Shown one piece after another: positions 15,798 to 27,031 of a DNA stretch of 64,000 nucleotides. Location: the NCBI RefSeq assembly GCF_003688995.1, contig NZ_PENI01000039.1, forward strand, positions 23,745-87,744, written 5' to 3'. The DNA comes from Streptomyces shenzhenensis (GTDB taxonomy: Bacteria; Actinomycetota; Actinomycetes; Streptomycetales; Streptomycetaceae). Every line of letters starts with the position of its first letter. Position 1 is the stretch's first letter. The notes beneath the pieces were generated by a model. That model saw only the letters and a program-made list of their open reading frames with translations. It was not told the DNA's origin and made no database searches. The position numbers and the translations under genes were made by a program.

Positions 15798-17597
15798 ATG
15801 CGTCGCCCTGTCGCGCGGAAACTGTCGGTCCTTGCGGTCTCGGCCGCCGTGGTGTCCGTGGGGGCGGCCGCGCCGCCCGGCGCCACGAGCACCACCCCGC
15901 GGAAGGTCCCCGTGGCCGTCGGCCACGGCGGCGCGGTCGCCAGCGTCGACGCGGACGCCTCGGCCGCCGGCATCGAGGTCCTGAGGAAGGGCGGCAACGC
16001 GGTCGACGCCGCCGTCGCCACGGCCGCCGCCCTGGGGGTCACCGAGCCGTACTCCGCCGGCGTCGGCGGGGGCGGCTACTTCGTCTACTACGACGCCAGG
16101 TCCCACGCCGTGCACACCATCGACGGCCGGGAGACCGCGCCGCTCAGCGCCGGCCCCGACCTGTTCCTGGAGAACGGCAGCCCCCTCGCCTTCGCCGACG
16201 CCGTCAGCAGCGGACTGAGCGTCGGCACGCCGGGCACGCCCGCCACCTGGCAGACGGCCCTGGACACCTGGGGCAGCCAGAAGCTGGGCACGGTGCTCAA
16301 GCCCGCCGAGCGGCTCGCCCGCGCCGGCTTCACCGTCGACGACACGTTCCGCTCGCAGACGGCGGCCAACGAGACCCGGTTCCGTCACTTCCCGGACACC
16401 GCCGAGCTGTTCCTGCCGAACGGGCAGCTGCCGGTCGTCGGCTCCACCTTCAAGAACCCCGATCTGGCCCGCACCTACCAGGAGCTGGGCCGCAAGGGCG
16501 TCGGTGCGCTCTACCGCGGCGACCTCGGCAAGGAGATCGTCTCCACCGTCAACAACCCGCCGGTGGACCCCGGTTCGGGCTGGAACGCGCGCCCCGGCAA
16601 GCTGTCCGTCAAGGATCTCGCCGGCTACCGCGCCAAGCTCCAGGCGCCCACGAAGACGTCGTACCGCGGGCTCGACGTCTACTCGATCGCGCCCTCGTCC
16701 TCGGGTGGCACCACGGTCGGCGAGGCCCTCAACATCCTTGAGAAGACCGACCTCTCGAAGGCGACCGACGCGCAGTATCTGCACCGCTTCATCGAGGCGA
16801 GCCGGATCGCGTTCGCGGACCGCGGGCGCTGGGTCGGCGACCCCGCCTTCGAGGACGTACCGACGCGGCAGCTGCTGTCGCAGTCGTACGCCGACTCGCG
16901 CGCCTGCCTGATCAAGGACGACGCGGTGCTGACCAGCCCGGTCGCGCCCGGCGACCCGCGCCACCCGGCGGCCTGCTCCACCGGGGGCACGGCGGCCCCG
17001 ACGACCTACGAGGGCGAGAACACCACCCACCTCACGGTCGCCGACAAGTGGGGCAACGTCGTCTCCTACACGCTCACCATCGAGCAGACCGGCGGCAGCG
17101 CGATCACCGTGCCCGGCCGGGGATTCATCCTCAACAACGAGCTGACCGACTTCTCCTTCGCCCCGGCAAACCCGGCCGTGCACGACCCGAATCTGCCCGG
17201 TCCCGGCAAGCGCCCGCGGTCGTCGATCTCGCCGACGATCGTGCTCGACCGGCACGGCAGGCCGGTGGTGGCGCTCGGGTCGCCCGGCGGCGCGACCATC
17301 ATCACGACCGTGCTGCAGACCCTGACCGGGTTCCTCGACCGGCATCTGCCGCTGGTCGACGCGATCGCCGCGCCCCGCGCCAGCCAGCGCAACGCGGCCA
17401 GGACCGAACTCGAACCCGGCCTGTACGACAGCAACCTGCGGACCAGGCTCGAAGCCATCGGGCACGCCTTCTCGCGCAATCCCGAGATCGGCGCGGCAAC
17501 GGGCGTGCAACGCCTCCCGAACGGCGCGTGGCTGGCCGCGGCGGAGACGGTACGCAGGGGCGGCGGCTCGGCCATGGTGGTCGACCCGGCCCGGTGA
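15798..17597 (+). CDS. ggt: Gamma-glutamyltransferase, exported
   Basis: This 599-residue N-terminal-nucleophile hydrolase/transferase would cleave gamma-glutamyl compounds such as glutathione. An N-terminal signal peptide (residues 1 to about 30) implies export. The large subunit contains GNAVDAAVA and GVGGGGYFVYYD. Self-cleavage is expected before Thr409 in NTTHLTVAD (codon 17022), producing a small subunit with the SISPTIVLD and GSPGGATIITTV loops. Length and motifs are normal for the family. The ATG at 15798 has GGAGG five bases upstream. It is divergent from the membrane-protein gene. Confidence 0.95.
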   Translation: MRRPVARKLSVLAVSAAVVSVGAAAPPGATSTTPRKVPVAVGHGGAVASVDADASAAGIEVLRKGGNAVDAAVATAAALGVTEPYSAGVGGGGYFVYYDARSHAVHTIDGRETAPLSAGPDLFLENGSPLAFADAVSSGLSVGTPGTPATWQTALDTWGSQKLGTVLKPAERLARAGFTVDDTFRSQTAANETRFRHFPDTAELFLPNGQLPVVGSTFKNPDLARTYQELGRKGVGALYRGDLGKEIVSTVNNPPVDPGSGWNARPGKLSVKDLAGYRAKLQAPTKTSYRGLDVYSIAPSSSGGTTVGEALNILEKTDLSKATDAQYLHRFIEASRIAFADRGRWVGDPAFEDVPTRQLLSQSYADSRACLIKDDAVLTSPVAPGDPRHPAACSTGGTAAPTTYEGENTTHLTVADKWGNVVSYTLTIEQTGGSAITVPGRGFILNNELTDFSFAPANPAVHDPNLPGPGKRPRSSISPTIVLDRHGRPVVALGSPGGATIITTVLQTLTGFLDRHLPLVDAIAAPRASQRNAARTELEPGLYDSNLRTRLEAIGHAFSRNPEIGAATGVQRLPNGAWLAAAETVRRGGGSAMVVDPAR

Positions 17598-17615
17598 CCG
17601 CCGCGGCGGTGCCGG

Positions 17616-20219
<2,604 letters not shown>

Positions 20220-20325
20220 GGCGTTCCGTTCAGCAAAGTGTCGGACATCTGGGCCAACACCACGATGGCACGTTCGCCGAGGCGAGGCATGTCCAGCCGT
20301 CCGGGTGACGACGGCGAAGGCACCG

Positions 20326-20957
20326 TCAGCGTTCGGTGAGGATGCGGGGCCCCGATTCGGTGACGGCCACCGTGTGCTCCGCGTGGGTCGCGCGCGAGCC
20401 GTCGTTCGTGCGCAGGGTCCAGCCGTCGGGGGCTGCGTGGTAGCCGTCGCCGCCCCCCCGCCGATCAGCATGGGCTCGATCGCCAGGACCACGCCGTGCC
20501 GCAGGGGGAGCCCCCGGCCCGATGGCGCCGATGCGGTTGCCGACGGCGGCCGCCGTGATGCCCGCCGCCAGTGCGCGCTCGGCGGTCTCGATCAGCCGGA
20601 CGTCCGTGGGCCGGGGCCGGCCCACGGTGCAACTGATCGCGGAGTCGCCGGCCCAGCCCGCCGGTTCGGCGCCGCAGCCGATGGAGACCAGATCGCCGTC
20701 GCGCAGCCGGTAGCGGCCGGGGATGCCGTGCACGATCGCATCGTCGACGGAGGCGTGGATCACCGCGGGGAAGGGGGCGCCACCTCGTCCAGCTCCAGCA
20801 GGCTGACGCCGGCGCGGGCCTCCTCCCGTACGGCCGTCAGCGCCTGCCCGACGATCGGGCCCGCCGCGTGCATCGCGTCGATCGACGTGCCGGGACCGGG
20901 CGGGCGCCGCCCCTCGCCTTCTTCACCGTCGCCGCGCTCGCCCTGAGGCGCAGGCAA
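20326..20957 (-). pseudogene. map: Methionine aminopeptidase pseudogene
   Basis: Three frames together spell a type I methionine aminopeptidase: DAMHAAGPIVGQAL and GVSLLELDEV (near 20790-20880), then VIHASVDDAIVHGIPG with DGDLVSIGCGA (near 20690-20765), then LPLRHGVVLAIEPMLIGGG (near 20460-20515), then DGYHAAPDGWTLRTNDGS to the stop at 20326. At least two frame shifts and two internal deletions separate them, and the metal-binding GHGIG His region is gone. It cannot be functional. Enough sequence remains to suggest fairly recent loss, and other map genes must supply the activity. Confidence 0.85.
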
Positions 20958-20979
20958 TCAACGGGTCAAGGGATTGCCT
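20952..20979. repeat. Inverted repeat AGGCAATC-N12-GATTGCCT
   Basis: Perfect 8-base arms surround a 12-base spacer in the space between the map pseudogene and the next gene. It may have been the operator or promoter region of the lost gene, or belong to the plus-strand gene at 21173. Confidence 0.4.
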
Positions 20980-21172
20980 GATCGCGGTCAAGGGCCGGAA
21001 AAGATGCCTGGTCGTCGGTTTGGGTGGGTCGACCGGGTGTCTTTTCCGGGCGCGGTGGGCGGCCCGTGGCCGCGGGCGGTCGCACGCGCACGGAAAACTC
21101 CCTGTAGCGGTGGCGTAACACGGCTGGTGTTTTCTACGGACCGGAGTGTTCCGGTCTGGCGGGAGTTGGGCG

Positions 21173-22948
21173 ATGGCAGTGGATCAGCTCCCAGGCACGG
21201 TGCGGGAGTTCGCGAGCTACCTGGATGGTCTTCTGGCGCGCCTCGATCGGCGCGGCGGCTGGTGCGCGGTCTTCTGGCAACGGGACCCGGACGGTATGCG
21301 GGCCTGTCTCGACGGGCGCGAGATCCCGCCGTGGGACGTGGTGGAGGCGCTGCTGCAGGACCTGGCGGCGGGCTACGGCCCGGACACCGCCGGTGCGGAA
21401 CGGGAACGCGCCCGGCATCTGTACTCGGCCGCGCTCACCGCGTACGACGCCCGGCCGGGCGCCCGGGACCTGCTCGGCGACCGCCTCGACGTGATGCTCC
21501 GCGAGCAGCGGTACGCCGCCGAACGGCAGGGCGAGCTGGGCCGGTTGCTCGCCGCCGCCACCACCGCCGAAGCCGCGCACGCCCTCCGTCACGACCTCGC
21601 CTGGGCCCGCGACGACCACGAGCGGGCGACCGCACGGTGCGCCGAACTGCGCCAGCGCATGGCCGAGTTGGACCGACTCGACGCCGCCGGCCGGGGCCGG
21701 GACACCCACCCGCCCCGGCGCGACGCCGACGGCGGTGTGCTCCGGATCGGCGACGACTTCCCTCCGGGGGCGCGGGGTGATGGCGCGGCGCCGGGACACT
21801 CGGCGAGCGGCCCGGCAGTGGCGGGTTTCCCGGGGGCGGACCCCGACCGGGCCCGGCGCCCGGGTGGCGCACCGGCGGGCGGGCGGCCCCCTGGGGGCTC
21901 TGGTGCTGTGGGTGGCGGTGGTGGCGCGGGGTCATGGGGTGACGGCGTGGCACCGGGACACCTGGTGGGTGGCCCGGCAGCGGCGGGTTTCCCGGGGGCG
22001 GACGCTGACCGGGCCCGGCGTCCGGGTGGCGCACCGGCGGATGGGCGGCGCCCTGGGGGCGCTGGTGCTGTGGGGTCGGGTGGAGCCGTAGGTTCCCATG
22101 GGGTCGTTGGGAGCGGTGGTGCCTCGGGCTCCGTCGTCCCGGATGCCTCGGAGGGGCGTGATGCCACCGCGGTCGGTGGGCAGGGCGATCCCGGGGTGCC
22201 CTCCGCCGCGTCCTCCGGCAAACAGCGCAAGCGACGGCGCGGCAGTGCCCGGTTCGCCGGGATGGCCGAGGACGACGCCGGGCCCGCCCCCGTACCCCCC
22301 GCCGGGCCGGCCCTGCCCGCGACGGCCCCCGCCGGGCGCCGCACCCTGCGCGGGGCCCGGTTCGCCGGAGCCGCCGGGGCGCCCGAACCGCCGGAACCGC
22401 GGGGGGAGCCCACGGACACCCAGGCGGCACCGGCCGTCGCCGGCGCCGTACGGACGCTGGAGCGGCTGCGCCGCGAGGGCCGCACCGGCGAGGCGCACGC
22501 CCTGCTGGTCGAGGCCGCGCAGTGGCCCCCCGCCCGGCTCCCGCTGCTCGCCGCCGAACTGCAGCGCGGCGGGCTCGGCGCCGACTGGGCCACCCTGCTG
22601 TGGGAGGCCGCCTCGCTGCCCGCCGACCGCCTGGTCGCCGCGGCCGACGCGCTCGTCGCGGCGGGACGGACCGGCGACGGGCGGCAGATCCTGCGCCAGG
22701 GCGTCGTACGGCCCGCCGAGGAGATCGGCACGGCGGTGCTCGGGCTGACGGCCGAGGGGCGCGCCCGCGAGGTGCGGGCCCTGCTCGACGCGTACGTCCG
22801 GGTCCGCACCCCCGAGGAGGCGGCCCGCAGCGCCGCCGCCGACCCGCAACGCCTCGTGCCGCTCCTGCTGGAGGCCGCGCGGGGCGTCTCGGAGGAGCGA
22901 CACTGGGACCTGGTGCACGCCCTGCGCGTGGCCGGATTCGCCGCCTGA
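21173..22948 (+). CDS. Large hypothetical protein with duplicated Gly/Pro/Ala-rich linker
   Basis: This 591-residue protein has three parts. Residues 1-175 form a helical domain with Trp-rich segments (GGWCAVFWQRDPDGM) and a coiled-coil-like stretch near 110-165. Residues 195-420 are Gly/Pro/Ala-rich and include a 54-residue tandem duplication. Residues 425-591 form an alpha-helical repeat domain (HALLVEAAQWPPARLPLLAAEL and similar units). The ATG at 21173 has GGGAG seven bases upstream. No signal peptide or catalytic motif is visible and I recognise no family. The layout suggests a scaffold or sensor with two folded ends joined by a flexible linker. Confidence 0.8.
   Translation: MAVDQLPGTVREFASYLDGLLARLDRRGGWCAVFWQRDPDGMRACLDGREIPPWDVVEALLQDLAAGYGPDTAGAERERARHLYSAALTAYDARPGARDLLGDRLDVMLREQRYAAERQGELGRLLAAATTAEAAHALRHDLAWARDDHERATARCAELRQRMAELDRLDAAGRGRDTHPPRRDADGGVLRIGDDFPPGARGDGAAPGHSASGPAVAGFPGADPDRARRPGGAPAGGRPPGGSGAVGGGGGAGSWGDGVAPGHLVGGPAAAGFPGADADRARRPGGAPADGRRPGGAGAVGSGGAVGSHGVVGSGGASGSVVPDASEGRDATAVGGQGDPGVPSAASSGKQRKRRRGSARFAGMAEDDAGPAPVPPAGPALPATAPAGRRTLRGARFAGAAGAPEPPEPRGEPTDTQAAPAVAGAVRTLERLRREGRTGEAHALLVEAAQWPPARLPLLAAELQRGGLGADWATLLWEAASLPADRLVAAADALVAAGRTGDGRQILRQGVVRPAEEIGTAVLGLTAEGRAREVRALLDAYVRVRTPEEAARSAAADPQRLVPLLLEAARGVSEERHWDLVHALRVAGFAA
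21776..22091 (+). repeat. 162-bp tandem duplication inside a coding sequence
   Basis: Copies begin at 21776 and 21938, exactly 162 bases (54 codons) apart, and preserve frame. The aligned peptides share GFPGADxDRARRPGGAPA. It encodes part of the flexible linker of the protein at 21173-22948. Confidence 0.8.
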
Positions 22949-23048
22949 CCGGCCCGGCCGCTCACCCACTGGAGTGTGAAACATGATCGACTCCGCGGGT
23001 TCACGACGATGGTCTTGGCAAGCCCGTCCCGGAGGCTTACGTTCGTCC

Positions 23049-23077
23049 CTCTACCGCCTGGTTCTACGGGCGTAGAG
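23049..23077. promoter_or_regulatory. Inverted repeat before the first beta-ureidopropionase gene
   Basis: CTCTACCGCC and GGCGTAGAG form near-perfect arms (one bulged base) 30 bases upstream of the ATG at 23107. It could be an operator or a 5'-UTR hairpin. The region from 22949 otherwise holds no gene. Confidence 0.4.
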
Positions 23078-23106
23078 GCTCTGACGTCCCGTCGAAGGAG
23101 CAGCTC

Positions 23107-23949
23107 ATGGCCGACGTCGTACGCGCCGCTCTGGTCCAGGCCACCTGGACCGGCGACACCGAGTCCATGGTGGCGAAACACGAGGAGCACGCCCGTGAGG
23201 CGGCCCGCCGGGGAGCCCGGATCATCGGCTTCCAGGAGGTCTTCAACGCCCCCTACTTCTGCCAGGTCCAGGAGCCCGAGCACTACCGCTGGGCCGAGCC
23301 GGTGCCGGACGGGCCGACCGTGCGTCGCATGCAGGAGCTGGCCAGGGAGACCGGCATGGTGATCGTCGTGCCCGTCTTCGAGGTCGAGCGGTCCGGCTTC
23401 TACTACAACACCGCGGCCGTGATCGACGCGGACGGCTCGTACCTCGGCAAGTACCGCAAGCACCACATCCCGCAGCTCAAGGGCTTCTGGGAGAAGTACT
23501 ACTTCAAGCCGGGCAACGCCGGCTGGCCCGTCTTCGACACCGCCGTCGGCAAGGTCGGCGTCTATATCTGCTACGACCGGCACTTCCCCGAGGGCTGGCG
23601 CCAACTGGGTCTCAACGGAGCCCAGTTGGTGTACAACCCGTCGGCCACCTCGCGCGGTCTCTCGGCCCATCTGTGGCAGCTGGAGCAGCCCGCGGCGGCG
23701 GTCGCCAACGAGTACTTCATCGCCGCCATCAACCGGGTCGGGCAGGAGGAGTACGGGGACAACGACTTCTACGGGACGAGCTACTTCGTCGACCCGCGCG
23801 GCCAGTTCGTCGGCGACGTCGCCGGCGACAAGGACGAGGAACTCCTCGTCCGCGATCTCGATCTCGACCTCATCGAAGAAGTGCGGCAGCAGTGGGCGTT
23901 CTACCGCGACCGCCGCCCCGACGCCTACGAAGGGCTGGTGCAGCCGTGA
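23107..23949 (+). CDS. Beta-ureidopropionase (N-carbamoyl-beta-amino acid amidohydrolase), copy 1
   Basis: This 280-residue nitrilase-superfamily enzyme would hydrolyse N-carbamoyl-beta-alanine or a related ureido acid to the amino acid, CO2 and ammonia. The catalytic triad is visible: Glu in GFQEVF, Lys in KYRKHHIPQ and Cys in YICYDRHFPEGWR. A ribosome binding site (GAAGGAG) precedes the ATG. Its stop overlaps the aminotransferase GTG (GTGA), so the two are coupled. A close paralogue lies at 27032. Its place next to dihydropyrimidinase supports the reductive pyrimidine/hydantoin pathway. Confidence 0.88.
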   Translation: MADVVRAALVQATWTGDTESMVAKHEEHAREAARRGARIIGFQEVFNAPYFCQVQEPEHYRWAEPVPDGPTVRRMQELARETGMVIVVPVFEVERSGFYYNTAAVIDADGSYLGKYRKHHIPQLKGFWEKYYFKPGNAGWPVFDTAVGKVGVYICYDRHFPEGWRQLGLNGAQLVYNPSATSRGLSAHLWQLEQPAAAVANEYFIAAINRVGQEEYGDNDFYGTSYFVDPRGQFVGDVAGDKDEELLVRDLDLDLIEEVRQQWAFYRDRRPDAYEGLVQP

Positions 23950-25229
23950 ACGACCTCTACGCCCGCCACCGCAACGTCCTGCCCGACTGGCTCGCCCTCT
24001 ACTACGAGGACCCGCTGGAGATCACCCACGGCGAGGGACGCCACGTCTGGGACGCGAACGGCAACCGGTACCTCGACTTCTTCGGCGGCATCCTCACCAC
24101 GATGACCGCCCACGCACTGCCCGAGGTGACCAAGGCGGTCAGCGAGCAGGCCGGGCGGATCATCCACTCCTCGACCCTCTACCTCAACCGGCCGATGGTC
24201 GAACTCGCCGAGCGGATCGCCCAGTTGTCGCGGATCCCGGACGCCAGGGTGTTCTTCACCACGTCCGGCACCGAGGCCAACGACACCGCTCTGCTGCTCG
24301 CGACCGCCCACCGGCGCAGCAACACGGTCCTGGCGATGCGCAACAGCTACCACGGCCGCTCGTTCAGCGCGGTCGGCATCACCGGCAACCGCGGCTGGTC
24401 CCCGACCTCGCTGTCCCCGCTGCAGACCCTGTACGTGCACGGCGGCGTCCGCACCCGCGGCCCCTACGCCCACCTGAACGACGCCGAGTTCATCGCCGCC
24501 TGCGTCGATGACCTGACGGACCTCCTCGGCCACACCCGTCCGCCCGCCGCCCTGATTGCCGAGCCCATCCAGGGCGTCGGCGGCTTCACCTCGCCGCCCG
24601 ACGGCCTGTACGCGGCCTTCCGCGACGTCCTCCAGGAGCACGGCATCCTGTGGATCGCCGACGAGGTGCAGACCGGCTGGGGCCGCACCGGTGAACACTT
24701 CTGGGGGTGGCAGGCGCACGCCCGCAGCGGCCCGCCCGACATCGTCACCTTCGCCAAGGGCATCGGCAACGGCATGTCGATCGGCGGGGTCGTGGCCCGC
24801 GCCGAGATCATGAACTGCCTTGACGCCAACAGTATTTCGACGTTCGGCGGCACCCAGGTCACCATGGCGGCCGGCCTGGCCAACCTCACCTATCTGCTGG
24901 AGCACGATCTGCAGGGCAACGCCCGGCGCGTCGGCGGGCTGCTCATCGAACGGCTGCGGGCCGTCACCGCACAGCTGCCCGGCGTGCGCGAGGTGCGCGG
25001 ACGCGGGCTGATGATCGGCGTCGAGCTGGTGCGGCCGGGCACCGACGAGGCCGACCCCAAGGCGGCCTCCGCGGTCCTGGAGGCGGCCCGCGAGGGCGGG
25101 CTGCTGATCGGCAAGGGCGGCGGCCACAACACCAGCGCGCTGCGCATCGCGCCACCGCTGTCGCTGACCGTCCCGGAGGCCGAGGAGGGCGCCGCCATCC
25201 TCGAACGGGCCCTCGGGAGCGTCCAGTAG
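23946..25229 (+). CDS. Class III PLP aminotransferase (beta-alanine/alanine-glyoxylate type)
   Basis: This 427-residue pyridoxal-phosphate enzyme probably transaminates beta-alanine or 3-aminoisobutyrate formed by the upstream hydrolase. Seen: the cofactor-phosphate loop TSGTEANDTA, ADEVQTGWGRTG with the pyridine-binding Asp, TFAKGIGNGMS with the Schiff-base Lys, and the conserved TFGGT. The GTG at 23946 overlaps the preceding stop. The exact amino donor is inferred from context only. Confidence 0.88.
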   Translation: MNDLYARHRNVLPDWLALYYEDPLEITHGEGRHVWDANGNRYLDFFGGILTTMTAHALPEVTKAVSEQAGRIIHSSTLYLNRPMVELAERIAQLSRIPDARVFFTTSGTEANDTALLLATAHRRSNTVLAMRNSYHGRSFSAVGITGNRGWSPTSLSPLQTLYVHGGVRTRGPYAHLNDAEFIAACVDDLTDLLGHTRPPAALIAEPIQGVGGFTSPPDGLYAAFRDVLQEHGILWIADEVQTGWGRTGEHFWGWQAHARSGPPDIVTFAKGIGNGMSIGGVVARAEIMNCLDANSISTFGGTQVTMAAGLANLTYLLEHDLQGNARRVGGLLIERLRAVTAQLPGVREVRGRGLMIGVELVRPGTDEADPKAASAVLEAAREGGLLIGKGGGHNTSALRIAPPLSLTVPEAEEGAAILERALGSVQ

Positions 25230-25310
25230 CACCGCGCCCGGCAGCATGCGGCCGGGCGCGGGAGAACCGGGCACAAGGGAAGGAAAAAGGGAAGGAAAGG
25301 GGAGCACGCC

Positions 25311-26876
25311 ATGACCACCGCCTCGGAACCCCTGGAACCTGTGCTGTCGGTCCGTCAGGTCCTCGCCCTGGAACGGGTCCTGGCCGGGGAGCCCGAGGTG
25401 GTGGCCGGCGCCGCCCAGCTCGACCGGCCGGTGCGCTGGGTGCACGTGGCCGAGGCCGCCGACGTCGGTGTGATGCTCACCGGCGGGGAGATGGTGCTCA
25501 CCACCGGGGTGCTGCTCGCGGGCGACGAGGACAAGCAGGCCGAGTACATCCGGTCCCTGTACCGCGCGGAGGCCGCGGCCGTAGTGCTCGGCCTCGGCCG
25601 GGCGTTCCCGGCGCCGCCGGACGTGATGCGCCGGGCCGCCGAGCGGTGCGGGCTGCCCCTGGTCGTGCTGCACCGGCCGTTCCCCTTCGCCGAACTCACC
25701 GAGGAGGTGCAGTCCCGGCTGGTGCGGCGCAAGTTCGCCGCCGTCAGCCTCTCGGAGGCGGTACGGACCGCGCTGACCGCCCTGATCACCGCGGGCGCGC
25801 CGGTGCAGAGCCTGCTCGACGAGATCGCCGCGCACAGCGCCTGCCCCGTCGTCGTCACCAACCTCGCCCACCGGGTGCTGGCCACGGCGGGGGAGCGGCC
25901 GGCCGTGGACGACGTGCTGCGCGACTGGGAGCGCATCGCCCGGCAGGCGGGCGGCACCGAGGGCGACGGCTGGATCCGGGCCGAGCTGGGCGGGCGCGGA
26001 CAGCGCTGGGGGCAGATCGTGCTGTGCGGGTACCGCGGCGGCACGGCCGCGGGCCGGCTGCTCGCCGACCGCGCCGCCGAGGCCCTGGTGCTGCACCGCA
26101 TGCTCGGCGGCGGTTCCGCGCGCTCCTGGGAGGAGCAGTCCGCGCAGCGCCTGCTGACCGACCTGGTCTCCGGGGTCGTACCGGCCAGACAGCTGCTGCC
26201 GCGGGCGAGGGCGGCCGGGCTGCCGGTCAACCGGCGGACCTTCGTCCCGCTGGTGGTGCGGGACGTCACGCCCGCCGGACTCGACCGGGTGCTGCGGATG
26301 CTGGGGCTCGCCGGGCTCGTCGCCGAACTCGCCGGCGGGGCCACCGCGGTGCTGCTGAGCCTCGCCCGGGACCAGGACGCGGACGCGCTCACCGCGCACT
26401 TCGCGGCCCGGCTGCGGTCCGAGTCCGGCCGCACCCGGACCGTGGTCGCCGCGGCCGGGCCGCGGACCGGCTGGGACGAGGTGCCCGCCGGGCTGCACGA
26501 GGCCCAGCACGTCGCCGACGCCGTCGCCGACTCCTCCGCCGCGCTCGACCTCCCCGACGTCGTCCGGCTCAGGGACGTCCATCTGCGCGGCCTGATCCGG
26601 CTCCTGCGGGACGACCCGCAGGTGCAGTCCTTCGCGGAGCGCGAGCTGGACGGGCTGCTGTGCGGCACCGACCGGGACCTGCTGAACGTGCTGCGGACCT
26701 ATCTCGCCACCGGCCGCAACAAGTCCCGCACCGCCCAGCTGCACCATGTCTCCCGGCCCGCGCTCTACCGCCGGCTGGAGGCGATACAGGCCCGGCTGGG
26801 CCTCGACCTCGACGACTTCGAACAGGCGGCCTCGGTGCATATCGCGCTCCTCGCGCACGACGCGCAACAGGGCTGA
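25311..26876 (+). CDS. PucR-family transcriptional regulator
   Basis: This 521-residue regulator has the N-terminal PucR ligand-sensing domain (VRQVLALERVLAGEPEVVAG to about residue 130), a GGDEF-related middle domain, and a C-terminal helix-turn-helix (about 455-500) containing YLATGRNKSRTAQLHHVSRPAL. PucR proteins commonly control purine, hydantoin and amine catabolism, so it is the likely local regulator of this cluster. The ATG follows a purine-rich stretch (GGAAAGGGGAG). It sits between the two beta-ureidopropionase genes on the same strand. Confidence 0.9.
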   Translation: MTTASEPLEPVLSVRQVLALERVLAGEPEVVAGAAQLDRPVRWVHVAEAADVGVMLTGGEMVLTTGVLLAGDEDKQAEYIRSLYRAEAAAVVLGLGRAFPAPPDVMRRAAERCGLPLVVLHRPFPFAELTEEVQSRLVRRKFAAVSLSEAVRTALTALITAGAPVQSLLDEIAAHSACPVVVTNLAHRVLATAGERPAVDDVLRDWERIARQAGGTEGDGWIRAELGGRGQRWGQIVLCGYRGGTAAGRLLADRAAEALVLHRMLGGGSARSWEEQSAQRLLTDLVSGVVPARQLLPRARAAGLPVNRRTFVPLVVRDVTPAGLDRVLRMLGLAGLVAELAGGATAVLLSLARDQDADALTAHFAARLRSESGRTRTVVAAAGPRTGWDEVPAGLHEAQHVADAVADSSAALDLPDVVRLRDVHLRGLIRLLRDDPQVQSFAERELDGLLCGTDRDLLNVLRTYLATGRNKSRTAQLHHVSRPALYRRLEAIQARLGLDLDDFEQAASVHIALLAHDAQQG

Positions 26877-26923
26877 AACATGGAACGACCTGCGAAAACG
26901 GCGGTGAAACATGGCTTCGAGCC

Positions 26924-26965
26924 GACGTGACACGGTGACACGCCACACCCCCGCAGACGTGACAC
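26924..26965 (+). promoter_or_regulatory. Paired GACGTGACAC direct repeats before the second beta-ureidopropionase gene
   Basis: GACGTGACAC occurs at 26924-26933 and 26956-26965, 32 bases apart (about three helical turns), with an extra GGTGACAC at 26934. They lie 67-108 bases before the ATG at 27032 and just after the PucR gene, so they are candidate PucR binding sites. Confidence 0.5.
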
Positions 26966-27031
26966 ACTGCCACTCAATCCGCATCCCAGGACTTCCTAGG
27001 CTCACCGCACACCGAGCGACCGGAGGTCCCG

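Noticed and set aside
20220..20492. N-terminal extension of the ClpC-like protein
   Set aside because: The extra codons read antisense-style through the methionine aminopeptidase pseudogene; the family N-terminus begins at the ATG at 20219.
23925..27005. 1026-codon minus-strand open frame across the catabolic genes
   Set aside because: It is antisense to genes with clear catalytic motifs; its composition (Gly/Arg/Val/Gln-rich, no domain) is that of a high-GC shadow frame.
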